The notes under the pieces: generated by a model | Seen by the model: only the letters and a program-made list of their open reading frames with translations | Told to the model about the DNA's origin: nothing | The model's database searches: none | Program-made: the position numbers and the translations under genes | Part shown: piece after piece, positions 25,227 through 33,170 of the stretch | Numbering within the stretch: position 1 is the stretch's first letter | How the letters are laid out: each line of letters opens with the position of its first letter | Assembly: GCA_045546275.1 (NCBI GenBank) | Contig: JAZQCM010000014.1 | Span: 124,001 to 188,000 of the forward strand | Source of the DNA: RGIG1927 sp045546275 | GTDB lineage: Bacteria > Bacillota > Clostridia > UMGS1883 | Direction of reading: 5' to 3' | Length of the DNA: 64,000 nt

Positions 25227-25233
25227 ATTTTTT

Positions 25234-26703
25234 ATGGAAAATATATATACAGACATAGCCAAGCGAAGCGGCGGAGATATTTACATAGGTGTTGTAGGTC
25301 CTGTAAGAACAGGCAAATCCACATTCATTAAAAAATTTATGGACAAAAGTGTGCTTCCGAATATTAAAGAGGAATATAAAAAGGAAAGAGCCATTGACGA
25401 ATTGCCACAGAGCGCAGGTGGCAGAACAATAATGACAACCGAGCCCAAATTTGTGCCCAACGAGGCGGTGGAAATTTCCATTGACAATGCATCCTTCAAG
25501 GTGAGGCTCATCGACTGTGTGGGCTATGTTGTAAACTCAGCCTTAGGCCACAGCGAAGAGGGCGAGGCACGAATGGTCACAACACCCTGGTTTGAAGAGG
25601 ATATCCCCTTTGACAAAGCTGCCGAAATAGGCACCGAAAAGGTTATAAAGGAGCACAGCACCATTGGGGTTGTGGTTATAACCGACGGCTCTATAACCGA
25701 CATTGACCGTGAAGATTATTTAGATGCCGAGGAGAGAGTTGTTAAGGAATTAAAGGAAATCGGAAAACCCTTTGTAATACTTCTTAATTCACGCACACCA
25801 AAAAGCGAAAGGGTAAGAAGGCTTGGTGAGGAGCTTGAGGCAAAATACAACGCTCCTGTTGTGGTATCCTCCTGTGCGGACATGGAGGAGGACGACATAA
25901 AAGATGTTTTAAAAGCCGTTTTGTTTGAATTCCCCATCCGTGAAATTGACATTGACCTGCCCGACTGGATTGATGCACTTAAAAGTGACCACTACCTTAA
26001 AGAAAGCATTTTCAACTCAATCCGCGAAAGCGTAAGCGATGCCGACAAGGTAAAGTGTGCTTTTTCAATTACCGACATGCTTGAAAACAACGAATTTATT
26101 GAAAATGCCGTATGCGAAAAAATAAGCCTTGGTGACGGCAAAATCCACATTAAGGCAATTTTCAAGGGCAACCTTTTCTACAAGGTTTTAGGCGAAATGA
26201 CAGGCTTTGAGGTGGACGGCGAAGATAAGCTCATTAAGCTTATGGGCGAATTGTCGGAAATTAAAAAAAGCTACGAAAGAGTGCGCTATGCCTTGGAAGC
26301 GGCGGAAAACACAGGCTACGGCATAGTTGCACCCGAGGTTGGCAACATGAGCCTGGAAGAGCCTAAAATAATCAAGCAGGGCGGACGCTACGGCGTTAAA
26401 TTAAAGGCAAGTGCGCCAAGCCTTCACATTATAAAAGCCAACATCCAAACCGAGGTAAGCCCCATTGTGGGTAGCGAAAAGCAAAGTGAGGAGCTTATCA
26501 AATACCTTTTAAGTGAGTTTGAAAGTGAGCCGGGCAAAATATGGGAAAGTAATATTTTCGGCAAAAGTTTATACAGCTTGGTTAACGAAGGCTTACAAAC
26601 CAAGCTTTACAAAATGCCCGAGGAGGCACGCTACAAACTGCAGGAAACACTGCAAAAAATCATTAACGAAGGCTCCGGCGGACTTATTTGCATCATTCTA
26701 TAG
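25234..26703 (+). CDS. spoIVA: Stage IV sporulation protein A (spore coat ATPase)
   Basis: SpoIVA hydrolyses ATP and polymerises on the forespore surface as the base layer of the spore coat. The N-terminal P-loop GPVRTGKST is at residues 22-30, followed by DELPQSAGGRTIMTTEP and the switch-like LIDCVGYVV. The C-terminus ends GGLICIIL, the hallmark used to attach to the forespore membrane through SpoVM. At 489 residues it matches the family length (about 492). In known spore formers it is transcribed by sigma-E in the mother cell. I could not pick out a convincing sigma-E promoter upstream. Its presence indicates an endospore-forming lineage. Confidence 0.98.
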   Translation: MENIYTDIAKRSGGDIYIGVVGPVRTGKSTFIKKFMDKSVLPNIKEEYKKERAIDELPQSAGGRTIMTTEPKFVPNEAVEISIDNASFKVRLIDCVGYVVNSALGHSEEGEARMVTTPWFEEDIPFDKAAEIGTEKVIKEHSTIGVVVITDGSITDIDREDYLDAEERVVKELKEIGKPFVILLNSRTPKSERVRRLGEELEAKYNAPVVVSSCADMEEDDIKDVLKAVLFEFPIREIDIDLPDWIDALKSDHYLKESIFNSIRESVSDADKVKCAFSITDMLENNEFIENAVCEKISLGDGKIHIKAIFKGNLFYKVLGEMTGFEVDGEDKLIKLMGELSEIKKSYERVRYALEAAENTGYGIVAPEVGNMSLEEPKIIKQGGRYGVKLKASAPSLHIIKANIQTEVSPIVGSEKQSEELIKYLLSEFESEPGKIWESNIFGKSLYSLVNEGLQTKLYKMPEEARYKLQETLQKIINEGSGGLICIIL

Positions 26704-26716
26704 TGAATATGAGGGA

Positions 26717-26744
26717 AGAAACTCGGTTATCCGGGTTTCTTTTT
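26717..26744 (+). terminator. Intrinsic terminator after spoIVA
   Basis: AGAAACTCGG and CCGGGTTTCT pair around TTAT, followed by Ts. Confidence 0.88.
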
Positions 26745-26778
26745 GTGTTTTGGGCAAAATACAAAAGAGGTGAAAAGA

Positions 26779-28074
26779 ATGAAAAAATCAGTCTGGAGTA
26801 AAACACAACTACAAAGCTTTCCACCATTGGATGGAAATAAAAAGTGTGATGTTTTAATTATCGGCGGTGGGCTTTCGGGAATACTTTGTGCATATGAGCT
26901 TCACAAAAAAGGTGTTGACTACCTTTTAATTGAAAAAGATAAAATTGCAAGCGGTATAACCAAAAACACCACAGGCAAAATCACAAGCTTACATGGGCTT
27001 ATTTACAACCACATTCAATTAACCTACGGCAAGGAAAAGGCGCAAATGTATTTTGCAGCAAACCAAAAAGCCCTTGAAAGCTATAAAGAACTTGCAAAAA
27101 CCATCGATTGCGACTTTGAGGAAAAGGACGCCTACACCTATTCCTTAAAGAGCAGGGCAATAATTGAGCGTGAGGTGCAATGTGTTACTGCTTTGGGCGG
27201 AAAATGCTCTTTTGAAGAGGAAACCGAATTGCCCTTTAAGGTGAAAGGGGCAATAAAGCTGGAGGGTCAGGCACAGTTTAACCCATTAAAATTTATTAAG
27301 GGAATAATAAAGGATTTAAACATTTACGAAAACACCCTTGCGCAGAAAATTGAAAATGGCACTGTGGTTACAAATAACGGCACAATAAAGGCGGAAAAAA
27401 TTATTGTTTGCACACATTTTCCCTTTTTAAACAAGCACGGAAGCTACTTTTTAAAGCTGTATCAGCACCGAAGCTATGTGTCAGCCTTTGAAAATGTGCC
27501 CGAAATTTCAGGCATGTATGTGGACGAGGACTTAAAGGGTATGAGCTTTCGCAGTTACAATAACCTTACTTTAATAGGCGGTGGCAGTCACCGCACAGGA
27601 AAAGCTGGCACAGCCTGGAGAGATATTAACCGTTTTGCAAAGGAGAACTACCCCCTTGCAAGGCTTAAATATGAATGGGCAACCCAGGACTGCATGAGCC
27701 TTGACAAAATCCCCTACATTGGTCACTACAGCGGAAAATGCAAGGATTTGTATGTTGCAACGGGGTTTAATAAATGGGGCATGACTTCCTCACAGGTTGC
27801 GGCAAACATTTTGTGCGACATGGTTTTGGGAAAAGACAATGACTATCGTGAGGTTTTTTCGCCCCAAAGGAAAATAGTTCACCCACAGCTTTTAGTAAAC
27901 GCCTTTGAGTCAACTGTTAATTTACTCACCCCGTCGCTGAGGCGGTGCCCTCATTTAGGCTGCGGCCTGCAGTGGAATAAACAAGAGCACACCTGGGACT
28001 GCCCCTGCCATGGGTCACGGTTTACAAAGGAGGGTGAATTAATCGACAACCCTGCAAAGCGTGGCTTGAAATAA
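26779..28074 (+). CDS. FAD-dependent oxidoreductase with C-terminal Rieske [2Fe-2S] domain
   Basis: The N-terminal three quarters are a DAO-type FAD domain, with GGGLSGILCAYELHKKG near residue 27. The last 60 residues form a Rieske domain whose cluster ligands are the Cys and His of CPHLGC (about C390, H392) and of CPCHG (about C408, H411). The layout is that of Bacillus YhfW-type proteins, whose substrate is unknown. The ATG follows AGAGGTG and gives 431 residues. It stands alone between the spoIVA terminator and the next gene's promoter. No signal peptide is present, so it is cytoplasmic. Confidence 0.9.
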   Translation: MKKSVWSKTQLQSFPPLDGNKKCDVLIIGGGLSGILCAYELHKKGVDYLLIEKDKIASGITKNTTGKITSLHGLIYNHIQLTYGKEKAQMYFAANQKALESYKELAKTIDCDFEEKDAYTYSLKSRAIIEREVQCVTALGGKCSFEEETELPFKVKGAIKLEGQAQFNPLKFIKGIIKDLNIYENTLAQKIENGTVVTNNGTIKAEKIIVCTHFPFLNKHGSYFLKLYQHRSYVSAFENVPEISGMYVDEDLKGMSFRSYNNLTLIGGGSHRTGKAGTAWRDINRFAKENYPLARLKYEWATQDCMSLDKIPYIGHYSGKCKDLYVATGFNKWGMTSSQVAANILCDMVLGKDNDYREVFSPQRKIVHPQLLVNAFESTVNLLTPSLRRCPHLGCGLQWNKQEHTWDCPCHGSRFTKEGELIDNPAKRGLK

Positions 28075-28093
28075 TTCAAAAATGTGGTATAAT
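28066..28093 (+). promoter_or_regulatory. Sigma-A promoter of the secreted copper-amine-oxidase-N-domain gene
   Basis: TTGAAA and TATAAT are 16 bases apart. The -35 overlaps the last codons of the oxidoreductase gene. Confidence 0.7.
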
Positions 28094-28122
28094 GAGAGCA
28101 TATTTTTGAAAAGAGGGATAGT

Positions 28123-29172
28123 ATGAAGAAATTTTTAAGCACACTTTTAGTTTTGTGCATGGTTTTTTCAATGGGCGTAACAGCCCTGGCTGACGGAATT
28201 AAAATAACTGTTGACGGAGCTTTGGTTGACTGCGCACTCTACGGTCAGGAGCCTGTTATTGTGGAGGGCAGAACATTGGTGCCTCTCCGTTCTGTTTTCG
28301 AAGCCTTGGGTGCTTTTGTAAACTGGAACAATGAAGAAAGAGAAGTAGTGTCACAGCGTGGCGATGTTAACATTTCTCTTAAGGTTGATTCTACACAGCT
28401 GGTTGTAAACGGACAGGTTAAAACGCTTGATGTGCCTGCCTGCATTTTAAACAACAGAACAATGGTGCCTGTACGTGCCGTTGCAGAAGCTTTCGGCTGC
28501 ACAGTTGAGTGGGAAAACGACACAAAAACAGTTGTTATTAAAACCAACAGTGAACCCTCTGCAGGAAATAACTCTCTTTTAAAGGGTGCGGAAGCTGCAG
28601 TAAACGACATGTATGCTTGCCTTAAGGCAGGTAACTTAGAGGGTGCAACAAAGTACCTTCAGGGTGACAAAGGCATTTTAGAGGGCTTAAACCTTGGCAC
28701 AGACATGGAATCTTTCTATGAATCCATCTTATCTGTGGCGGACACAAGCATGTACACCGAGGACCAGTTAAAAAGAATGATTGGCTGTGCAAGCACACTT
28801 GTAAATTCCATTTTTAACAGCATTGACTACAAGGTGTTGTCCTCTGAAATGGTAAACGACAACACAGTAATGGTTCAGGTGGAATTTACCTTAGCCGATT
28901 TTGAAAATCTGGATTTCTCTTTTGTACAGTCCGATGAAACAGTTATGAAGGTGTTAAATGATGTAATGAAAGATTTCGGCTACACCGAAGAAGCCTTGGA
29001 AACACTTTCACAAGAAGAGGAAGCCGCATTCATGACAGAATACGAGCTGAGGCTTTATGAGTACGTTTATTCCGAAATGGCAAAAGTCATTACAGCTGCA
29101 CCGAAAATGAATCCTCAGGTTGAAACTGTAAATGTGTCGTTAATAAACGGAAACTGGTTTGTTAATGAATAA
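28123..29172 (+). CDS. Secreted protein with copper-amine-oxidase N-terminal-like domain
   Basis: This 349-residue protein has a signal peptide (cleavage near ALA-D, residue 23). Residues 25-145 form the CAO_N-like module, with two half-repeats EGRTLVPLRSVFEALG and NNRTMVPVRAVAEAFG. In Clostridia this module is common on exported proteins and thought to bind cell wall or substrate; it is not an amine oxidase. The C-terminal half (about 155-349) is a helix-rich extracytoplasmic domain ending in a beta segment (VETVNVSLINGNWFVNE), similar in style to NTF2/DUF-type ligand domains. GAGGG precedes the ATG. It is monocistronic with its own terminator. Function unknown. Confidence 0.82.
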   Translation: MKKFLSTLLVLCMVFSMGVTALADGIKITVDGALVDCALYGQEPVIVEGRTLVPLRSVFEALGAFVNWNNEEREVVSQRGDVNISLKVDSTQLVVNGQVKTLDVPACILNNRTMVPVRAVAEAFGCTVEWENDTKTVVIKTNSEPSAGNNSLLKGAEAAVNDMYACLKAGNLEGATKYLQGDKGILEGLNLGTDMESFYESILSVADTSMYTEDQLKRMIGCASTLVNSIFNSIDYKVLSSEMVNDNTVMVQVEFTLADFENLDFSFVQSDETVMKVLNDVMKDFGYTEEALETLSQEEEAAFMTEYELRLYEYVYSEMAKVITAAPKMNPQVETVNVSLINGNWFVNE

Positions 29173-29173
29173 T

Positions 29174-29205
29174 AAAAAGCAAGAGGTAACCCCTCTTGCT
29201 TTTTG
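29174..29205 (+). terminator. Intrinsic terminator after the CAO_N-domain gene
   Basis: AAAAAGCAAGAGG pairs with CCTCTTGCTTTTT. Its 3' arm also carries the likely -35 box of the next gene. Confidence 0.9.
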
Positions 29206-29224
29206 ATTTGTACAATGTTAAAAT
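29196..29224 (+). promoter_or_regulatory. Putative sigma-A promoter of the nnrE-nnrD gene
   Basis: TTGCTT in the terminator arm and TAAAAT are 17 bases apart, the same arrangement as in front of tex. Confidence 0.55.
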
Positions 29225-29240
29225 TAAACAGGTGATTAAA

Positions 29241-30701
29241 ATGAAAGAAGTAGTTAGCGTACAAGTAATGCGTGAAAGCGACGAAAACACAATAAAAACA
29301 AAAACCGACTCCTTAACTCTTATGAAAAGAGCAGGGGAGGCAGTTTTTAATGCATATAGTTGGCAGGGCAAAACCGCCATTGTTTGCGGCACAGGCAACA
29401 ATGCAGGAGACGGCTTTGTTTTAGCTGCTTTTTTAAAGGAAAATTGCCACCTGTTTTTAATTAAAGACAAGTTTTCGCCCGACGGCAGGCACTATTTTGA
29501 CGAGTGTGTAAAAATGGGGGTTAACTACTCCTTTATTGACGAAAACACAAGCTTTAATGAGTTTGACACAATAGTTGACTGCATTTTCGGCACAGGCTTT
29601 AAGGGGAATGCAGAAGGTATTGAAAAAGCTGTTATTGACAAAATAAACCAAAGCGGAAAGTTTGTCATAAGCTGTGACATACCCTCAGGGCTTAATGGCA
29701 ACACAGGCACAGGCTATAGCGTTGTAAGCGATTTGACAATTTCAATAGGCACCTTAAAAACAGGGCACATTTTAAACCGGGCGAAGGACAAAATTAAAAT
29801 CCTTGTAAATTGCCCCATTGGTATTGACATAATTGGCGAAAAGCACTACCTTCTTGAAAAAGAGGATTTTTACAATGCTTTTCCCCAAAGAGAAAACTAC
29901 TCCCACAAGGGCACCTACGGCTACACCGCCATATGGGGTGGCTGTGAGGAGTATTCGGGTGCTGTAAAGCTCAGCAATTTAAGCCTGTCCGCACTAAAGG
30001 CAGGCTGCGGTGTGAATAAACTTATTGTTTCCGAAAAAATTGCCCCATTTGTTGCTCCTTACCTTTTGGAGTCAACACTTTTTAAAATGCCCGAAAAATT
30101 TGAAAAAGAGCAAATTAACAGTGCACTTTCAAACGTAAAGGCACTTGCAATAGGCATGGGCTGGGGCAATGATGAAAACCACCAAAAAACACTTGAATAC
30201 ATTTTACAAAACCATGCAATAAACCTTGTTATTGATGCTGACGGGCTCAACACCCTTTCAAAAATGGACTTAAGCATATTAAATAAAACAAAGTGCAATG
30301 TGTGTTTAACACCTCATTTGAAGGAATTTTCAAGGCTTTCAAAAATCCCTGTGGAACAAATTGATATTTACACAGCAAAGACCTTTGCAAAAAAATATTC
30401 TGTTGTGCTTTTATTAAAAGGCACAGCAACAACCATTACCGATGGTGATAAAATTTATTTTGTAAACACAGGCTGCCCGGGCATGGCAACAGCAGGCAGC
30501 GGTGATGTGTTAAGCGGTATTTTGTGCGGCATTTTTGGGTATTTGCCTGTAAATGCCAAAAATGTAGCCTTAGGTGCCTTTCTTTCAGGCAGAGCAGGAG
30601 AAATTGCCCAAAGTAAGACAAATCCCATCAGCATGACCGCATCCGACACGGTAAGCTGCATTGGTGACGCTGTGGGAGAGGTAATGAGAGGGAATAAGTA
30701 A
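29241..30701 (+). CDS. nnr: Bifunctional NAD(P)H-hydrate epimerase / ADP-dependent NAD(P)H-hydrate dehydratase
   Basis: This enzyme repairs hydrated NADH and NADPH. The N-terminal epimerase half (about residues 1-200) contains CGTGNNAGDGFVLA and DIPSGLNGNTG. The C-terminal dehydratase half (about 220-486) contains the ribokinase-like VIDADGLN, TPHLKEF and NTGCPGMATAGSGDVLSGI motifs. The ATG after CAGGTG gives 486 residues, close to the usual 500. Hydrate repair is a housekeeping function. The gene's last codons run into an AT-rich short repeat (AATAAGTAAT), so the C-terminus may have been altered by it. Confidence 0.95.
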   Translation: MKEVVSVQVMRESDENTIKTKTDSLTLMKRAGEAVFNAYSWQGKTAIVCGTGNNAGDGFVLAAFLKENCHLFLIKDKFSPDGRHYFDECVKMGVNYSFIDENTSFNEFDTIVDCIFGTGFKGNAEGIEKAVIDKINQSGKFVISCDIPSGLNGNTGTGYSVVSDLTISIGTLKTGHILNRAKDKIKILVNCPIGIDIIGEKHYLLEKEDFYNAFPQRENYSHKGTYGYTAIWGGCEEYSGAVKLSNLSLSALKAGCGVNKLIVSEKIAPFVAPYLLESTLFKMPEKFEKEQINSALSNVKALAIGMGWGNDENHQKTLEYILQNHAINLVIDADGLNTLSKMDLSILNKTKCNVCLTPHLKEFSRLSKIPVEQIDIYTAKTFAKKYSVVLLLKGTATTITDGDKIYFVNTGCPGMATAGSGDVLSGILCGIFGYLPVNAKNVALGAFLSGRAGEIAQSKTNPISMTASDTVSCIGDAVGEVMRGNK

Positions 30702-30727
30702 TAGGAAAAAGGGAATAGGTAATGAAA
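30690..30727. repeat. Degenerate AATAAGT/AATAGGT heptad repeat at the nnr stop
   Basis: GGGAATAAGTAATAGG, then GGGAATAGGTAATG, consist of near-tandem TAATAGG/TAATAAG units. The stop codon of the preceding gene is embedded in it. Similar tracts occur at 30757, 37785, 39865 and 45028. Confidence 0.45.
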
Positions 30728-30753
30728 AAACTCAGCCTCGGCTGAATTTTTTT
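30725..30753 (+). terminator. Terminator after nnr
   Basis: A short TCAGC/GCTGA stem with a CTCG loop is flanked by an A-run and seven Ts. Confidence 0.7.
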
Positions 30754-30756
30754 GAA

Positions 30757-30782
30757 TTGAAAAGTAATAAGTAAAAGTAAAA
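30757..30782. repeat. AAGTAATAAGTAAAAGTAAAA repeat
   Basis: This heptad-like tract lies between the nnr terminator and the tRNA-Ser terminator. It closely matches the tract at 45028-45047, which is in the same position relative to tRNA-Gly. Confidence 0.45.
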
Positions 30783-30809
30783 AAGCACTTGCATAGCAAG
30801 TGCTTTTTT
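30779..30809. terminator. Terminator of tRNA-Ser, usable on both strands
   Basis: AAAAAAGCACTTGC pairs with GCAAGTGCTTTTTT around a 3-base loop, immediately beyond the tRNA 3' end. Confidence 0.88.
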
Positions 30810-30900
30810 GGCGGAGAGAAAGAGATTCGAACTCTTGAACGGGTATTAACCGTTACACGATTTCCAGTCGTGCGCCTTAGACCAACTCAGCCATCTCTCC
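30809..30900 (-). tRNA. tRNA-Ser (anticodon GGA)
   Basis: This class II tRNA has a 7-bp acceptor stem (GGAGAGA/TCTCTCC), discriminator G and encoded CCA. The anticodon stem CACGA/TCGTG encloses CTGGAAA, so the anticodon is GGA, reading UCC and UCU. A long variable arm follows, typical of tRNA-Ser, and the T arm has GTTCGAATC. Confidence 0.96.
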
Positions 30901-30913
30901 AGGTCACTTAGTC

Positions 30914-30942
30914 ATTATAACCAAGTTGGGGAGAAATGTCAA
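30914..30942 (-). promoter_or_regulatory. Promoter of tRNA-Ser
   Basis: Consensus TTGACA and TATAAT on the minus strand are 17 bases apart. Confidence 0.93.
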
Positions 30943-30967
30943 GAACTTTTTTTAAAAATTTTAAGTT

Positions 30968-31846
30968 TTAAGAATTGTTTTCGATTCTTGAGTAATAATA
31001 CACGCCGCCTAAAATTAAACCGCCGCCCACAATTTGCATAATTGAGGGGATTTCCGAAAACAACACCCATGCCAAAACAGATGCCACAACAGGCTCAAGC
31101 AATTTTGATGCTGAAACAAAGGCAGGCGAAAAATACTTTAAGCACCAGGAAAAAATGCTGTGACCCAAAATTGTGGAGAATATTGCAAGAAGGAACCCTA
31201 CAACAAAAGGACTTATGCCGTAGGAAAATATGTTTATACTTTCAACAGCACACATTAAAATAAGTGTAATACTGCATGCAAGGTACACAATGTAGGTGTA
31301 AACCGAGGTGGAAAGGCTTTTTCGGGCAACACGGCCAATGAGCATGTAAACTGCAACTGCAATTGCCGCCAAAAGTGAAAGCACCACCCCGTAAAGGTGA
31401 GCAGAATCGCCCGGGGAGGAAAAAGCAATTACTGTGCTTCCCACTAAGCTTACAACTATTGCAATAATCGCCTTTGGAGTAATTTTGCCTTTAAGAAAAA
31501 GGCAAAAGCCCAGCGCAACCCATATTACCTCGGTGCATACAATTGTTGTGGAGGAGGCAACGGAGGTGTGGTTTAAGGATTCAAACCACAAAACAAAATG
31601 TATTGCAAGGAAAATGCCTGAAAGAGCACACAAAAAAACCATTTTTTTATTTGTGTGAAAAAGCTCCTCGCGGACAGCCTTTTTTGAAAAAACAGCAGGA
31701 CTCATAAGTAAAACTGTCCACAAAAGCCTCAGAGCCGCCGTTACCACACTTGGTGCAGAGGAATATTTAACAAAAATTGAAGACAGGGAAATTCCAAAAA
31801 TGCCCACAATTATCATTATAATCGGATGTTTTTCAATGTATTTCAT
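30968..31846 (-). CDS. EamA/DMT-family transporter
   Basis: This 292-residue membrane protein has about ten hydrophobic helices arranged as two EamA repeats. The first repeat ends with HTSVASSTTIVCTEVIWVALG and the second has SWCLKYFSPAFVSASKLLEPVVASVLAWVLFSE. Members export metabolites or amino acids; the substrate cannot be inferred. GAGG lies about 6 bases before the ATG. It starts 7 bases after the stop of the aldo/keto reductase gene, so the two form an operon. Confidence 0.9.
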   Translation of the reverse strand: MKYIEKHPIIMIIVGIFGISLSSIFVKYSSAPSVVTAALRLLWTVLLMSPAVFSKKAVREELFHTNKKMVFLCALSGIFLAIHFVLWFESLNHTSVASSTTIVCTEVIWVALGFCLFLKGKITPKAIIAIVVSLVGSTVIAFSSPGDSAHLYGVVLSLLAAIAVAVYMLIGRVARKSLSTSVYTYIVYLACSITLILMCAVESINIFSYGISPFVVGFLLAIFSTILGHSIFSWCLKYFSPAFVSASKLLEPVVASVLAWVLFSEIPSIMQIVGGGLILGGVYYYSRIENNS

Positions 31847-31853
31847 AGTAACC

Positions 31854-33032
31854 TCAGAACTTTACAAATTTTGATGCGAAGAAACGGAAAACCTTGTAGG
31901 GAAGCTTTTCAAGCTTATGCTGTGCGTTTTTCAGTTCCTTTCGGATCTGGATGTTTTGGGGGCAATGCCCCTCGCACTTTCCGCACTCAACACAGTTGGA
32001 TGCGCTGGTGGCGTTTTTCCTTAAAACCGTGCACATAACATATTCCTTCAAAGCCGAGAACCAACCCTCGGAATAAAGTCGGTTATATGCCGAAAACGTG
32101 CCCGGAATATCAACTTTTTTGGGGCAGGGCATGCAGTAGCCACAGCCTGTACAGCCAACCTTCATTTTTGAATTGATGGCTTTCACCACCTCTTGGAGCA
32201 TGCTTTCGTCCTCTTTTGTTAAATCGCCAACAAAGGTTTGTGAGGCGGTTTTAACGTTGTCGTCAATCATTTCAATGCTGTTCATACCCGAGAGCACAAC
32301 AGTTACCTCCTTCTGGTTAAAAAGCCAGCGGAACGCCCACTGTGCAGGGGTGTACTTTTTGCCATAGTCAAGCATAAGCTTTTTTGCACTTTCGGGCAAA
32401 AGGTTAACAAGCCTGCCTCCACGAAGTGGCTCCATAATAAACACAGGAAGACCTTTACCGTGAGCATAGTTAAGCCCTGTTCTGCCTGCCTGGGAATTTT
32501 CGTCCATGTAGTTGTACTGAATCATGCAAAAGTCCCAGTCGTAGGCATCAATAATTTTGCAAAACATGTCGCTGTTGCCGTGGTAGGAAAAGCCAAGCTG
32601 TTTTATTTGCCCACTCTTTTTCTTTTGTTCAATCCATTCTTTAATGCCCATGTCCACAAGGCGCTCCCATGCGGCAACGTCGGTTAACATGTGCATTAAA
32701 TAGTAGTCCACATAATCTGTTCTTAGTCTTTTTAATTCCTCATTAAAAAGCTTGTCAAGTCCCTCACGATTTTTAATGAGGTAGTGAGGAAGCTTGGTGG
32801 CAATGTTAATTTCTTTTCGTATGTTGTTTTTTTCAAAAACCTCACCCAAAAGTGCCTCACTTCCGGGATATATGTAGGCGGTGTCAAAGTAGTTCACGCC
32901 GTTTTTATAGGCATGCATAATTTCCTTTTCGGCTTTGTCGAAGTCAATTTTGCCCATTGAGGAGGTAAAGCGCATGCAACCAAAGCCCAAAAGTGATAAA
33001 TCGTTACCGTATTTGTCTTTTCTGTAATTCAT
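31854..33032 (-). CDS. Aldo/keto reductase with C-terminal ferredoxin-like 4Fe-4S domain
   Basis: The N-terminal AKR barrel carries the catalytic tetrad: D50 and Y55 in FDTAYIYPGSE, the Lys of ATKLP (about 81) and the His of YYLMHML (about 114). A Cys-rich tail follows, with CTGCGYCMPC and CVECGKCEGHCP, which can hold two [4Fe-4S] clusters. This domain combination is frequent in strict anaerobes; substrates are mostly unknown. The protein is 392 residues. AAAGGATG precedes the ATG. It is the first gene of an operon with the EamA transporter, which might export or import the substrate or product; that link is inference. Confidence 0.93.
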   Translation of the reverse strand: MNYRKDKYGNDLSLLGFGCMRFTSSMGKIDFDKAEKEIMHAYKNGVNYFDTAYIYPGSEALLGEVFEKNNIRKEINIATKLPHYLIKNREGLDKLFNEELKRLRTDYVDYYLMHMLTDVAAWERLVDMGIKEWIEQKKKSGQIKQLGFSYHGNSDMFCKIIDAYDWDFCMIQYNYMDENSQAGRTGLNYAHGKGLPVFIMEPLRGGRLVNLLPESAKKLMLDYGKKYTPAQWAFRWLFNQKEVTVVLSGMNSIEMIDDNVKTASQTFVGDLTKEDESMLQEVVKAINSKMKVGCTGCGYCMPCPKKVDIPGTFSAYNRLYSEGWFSALKEYVMCTVLRKNATSASNCVECGKCEGHCPQNIQIRKELKNAQHKLEKLPYKVFRFFASKFVKF

Positions 33033-33053
33033 AAAATCACATCCTTTTAAGTG

Positions 33054-33082
33054 AGTATAACACAGTTTTACTTAATAAACAA
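33054..33082 (-). promoter_or_regulatory. Promoter of the aldo/keto reductase-EamA operon
   Basis: TTGTTT and TATACT on the minus strand are 17 bases apart. Confidence 0.65.
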
Positions 33083-33108
33083 CAAAAATGAGGGCTTTTT
33101 TTGCCCAT

Positions 33109-33137
33109 TTGACTTATGTGTTTTATTATGGTAAAAT
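33109..33137 (+). promoter_or_regulatory. Promoter of the DHHW-MBOAT operon
   Basis: TTGACT and TAAAAT are 17 bases apart, about 34 bases before the ATG. Confidence 0.82.
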
Positions 33138-33170
33138 AAACTGATGTTTTGTCGAAAAGAGGCGTATAAC

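Noticed and set aside
25140..25233. A sigma-E promoter for spoIVA
   Set aside because: Candidates such as TAATACAGT in the WYL gene end lack a matching -35 at the right distance, so no promoter is claimed.
28123..29172. Annotation as a copper amine oxidase
   Set aside because: Only the short N-terminal substrate-independent module is present; no catalytic domain or topaquinone motif exists.
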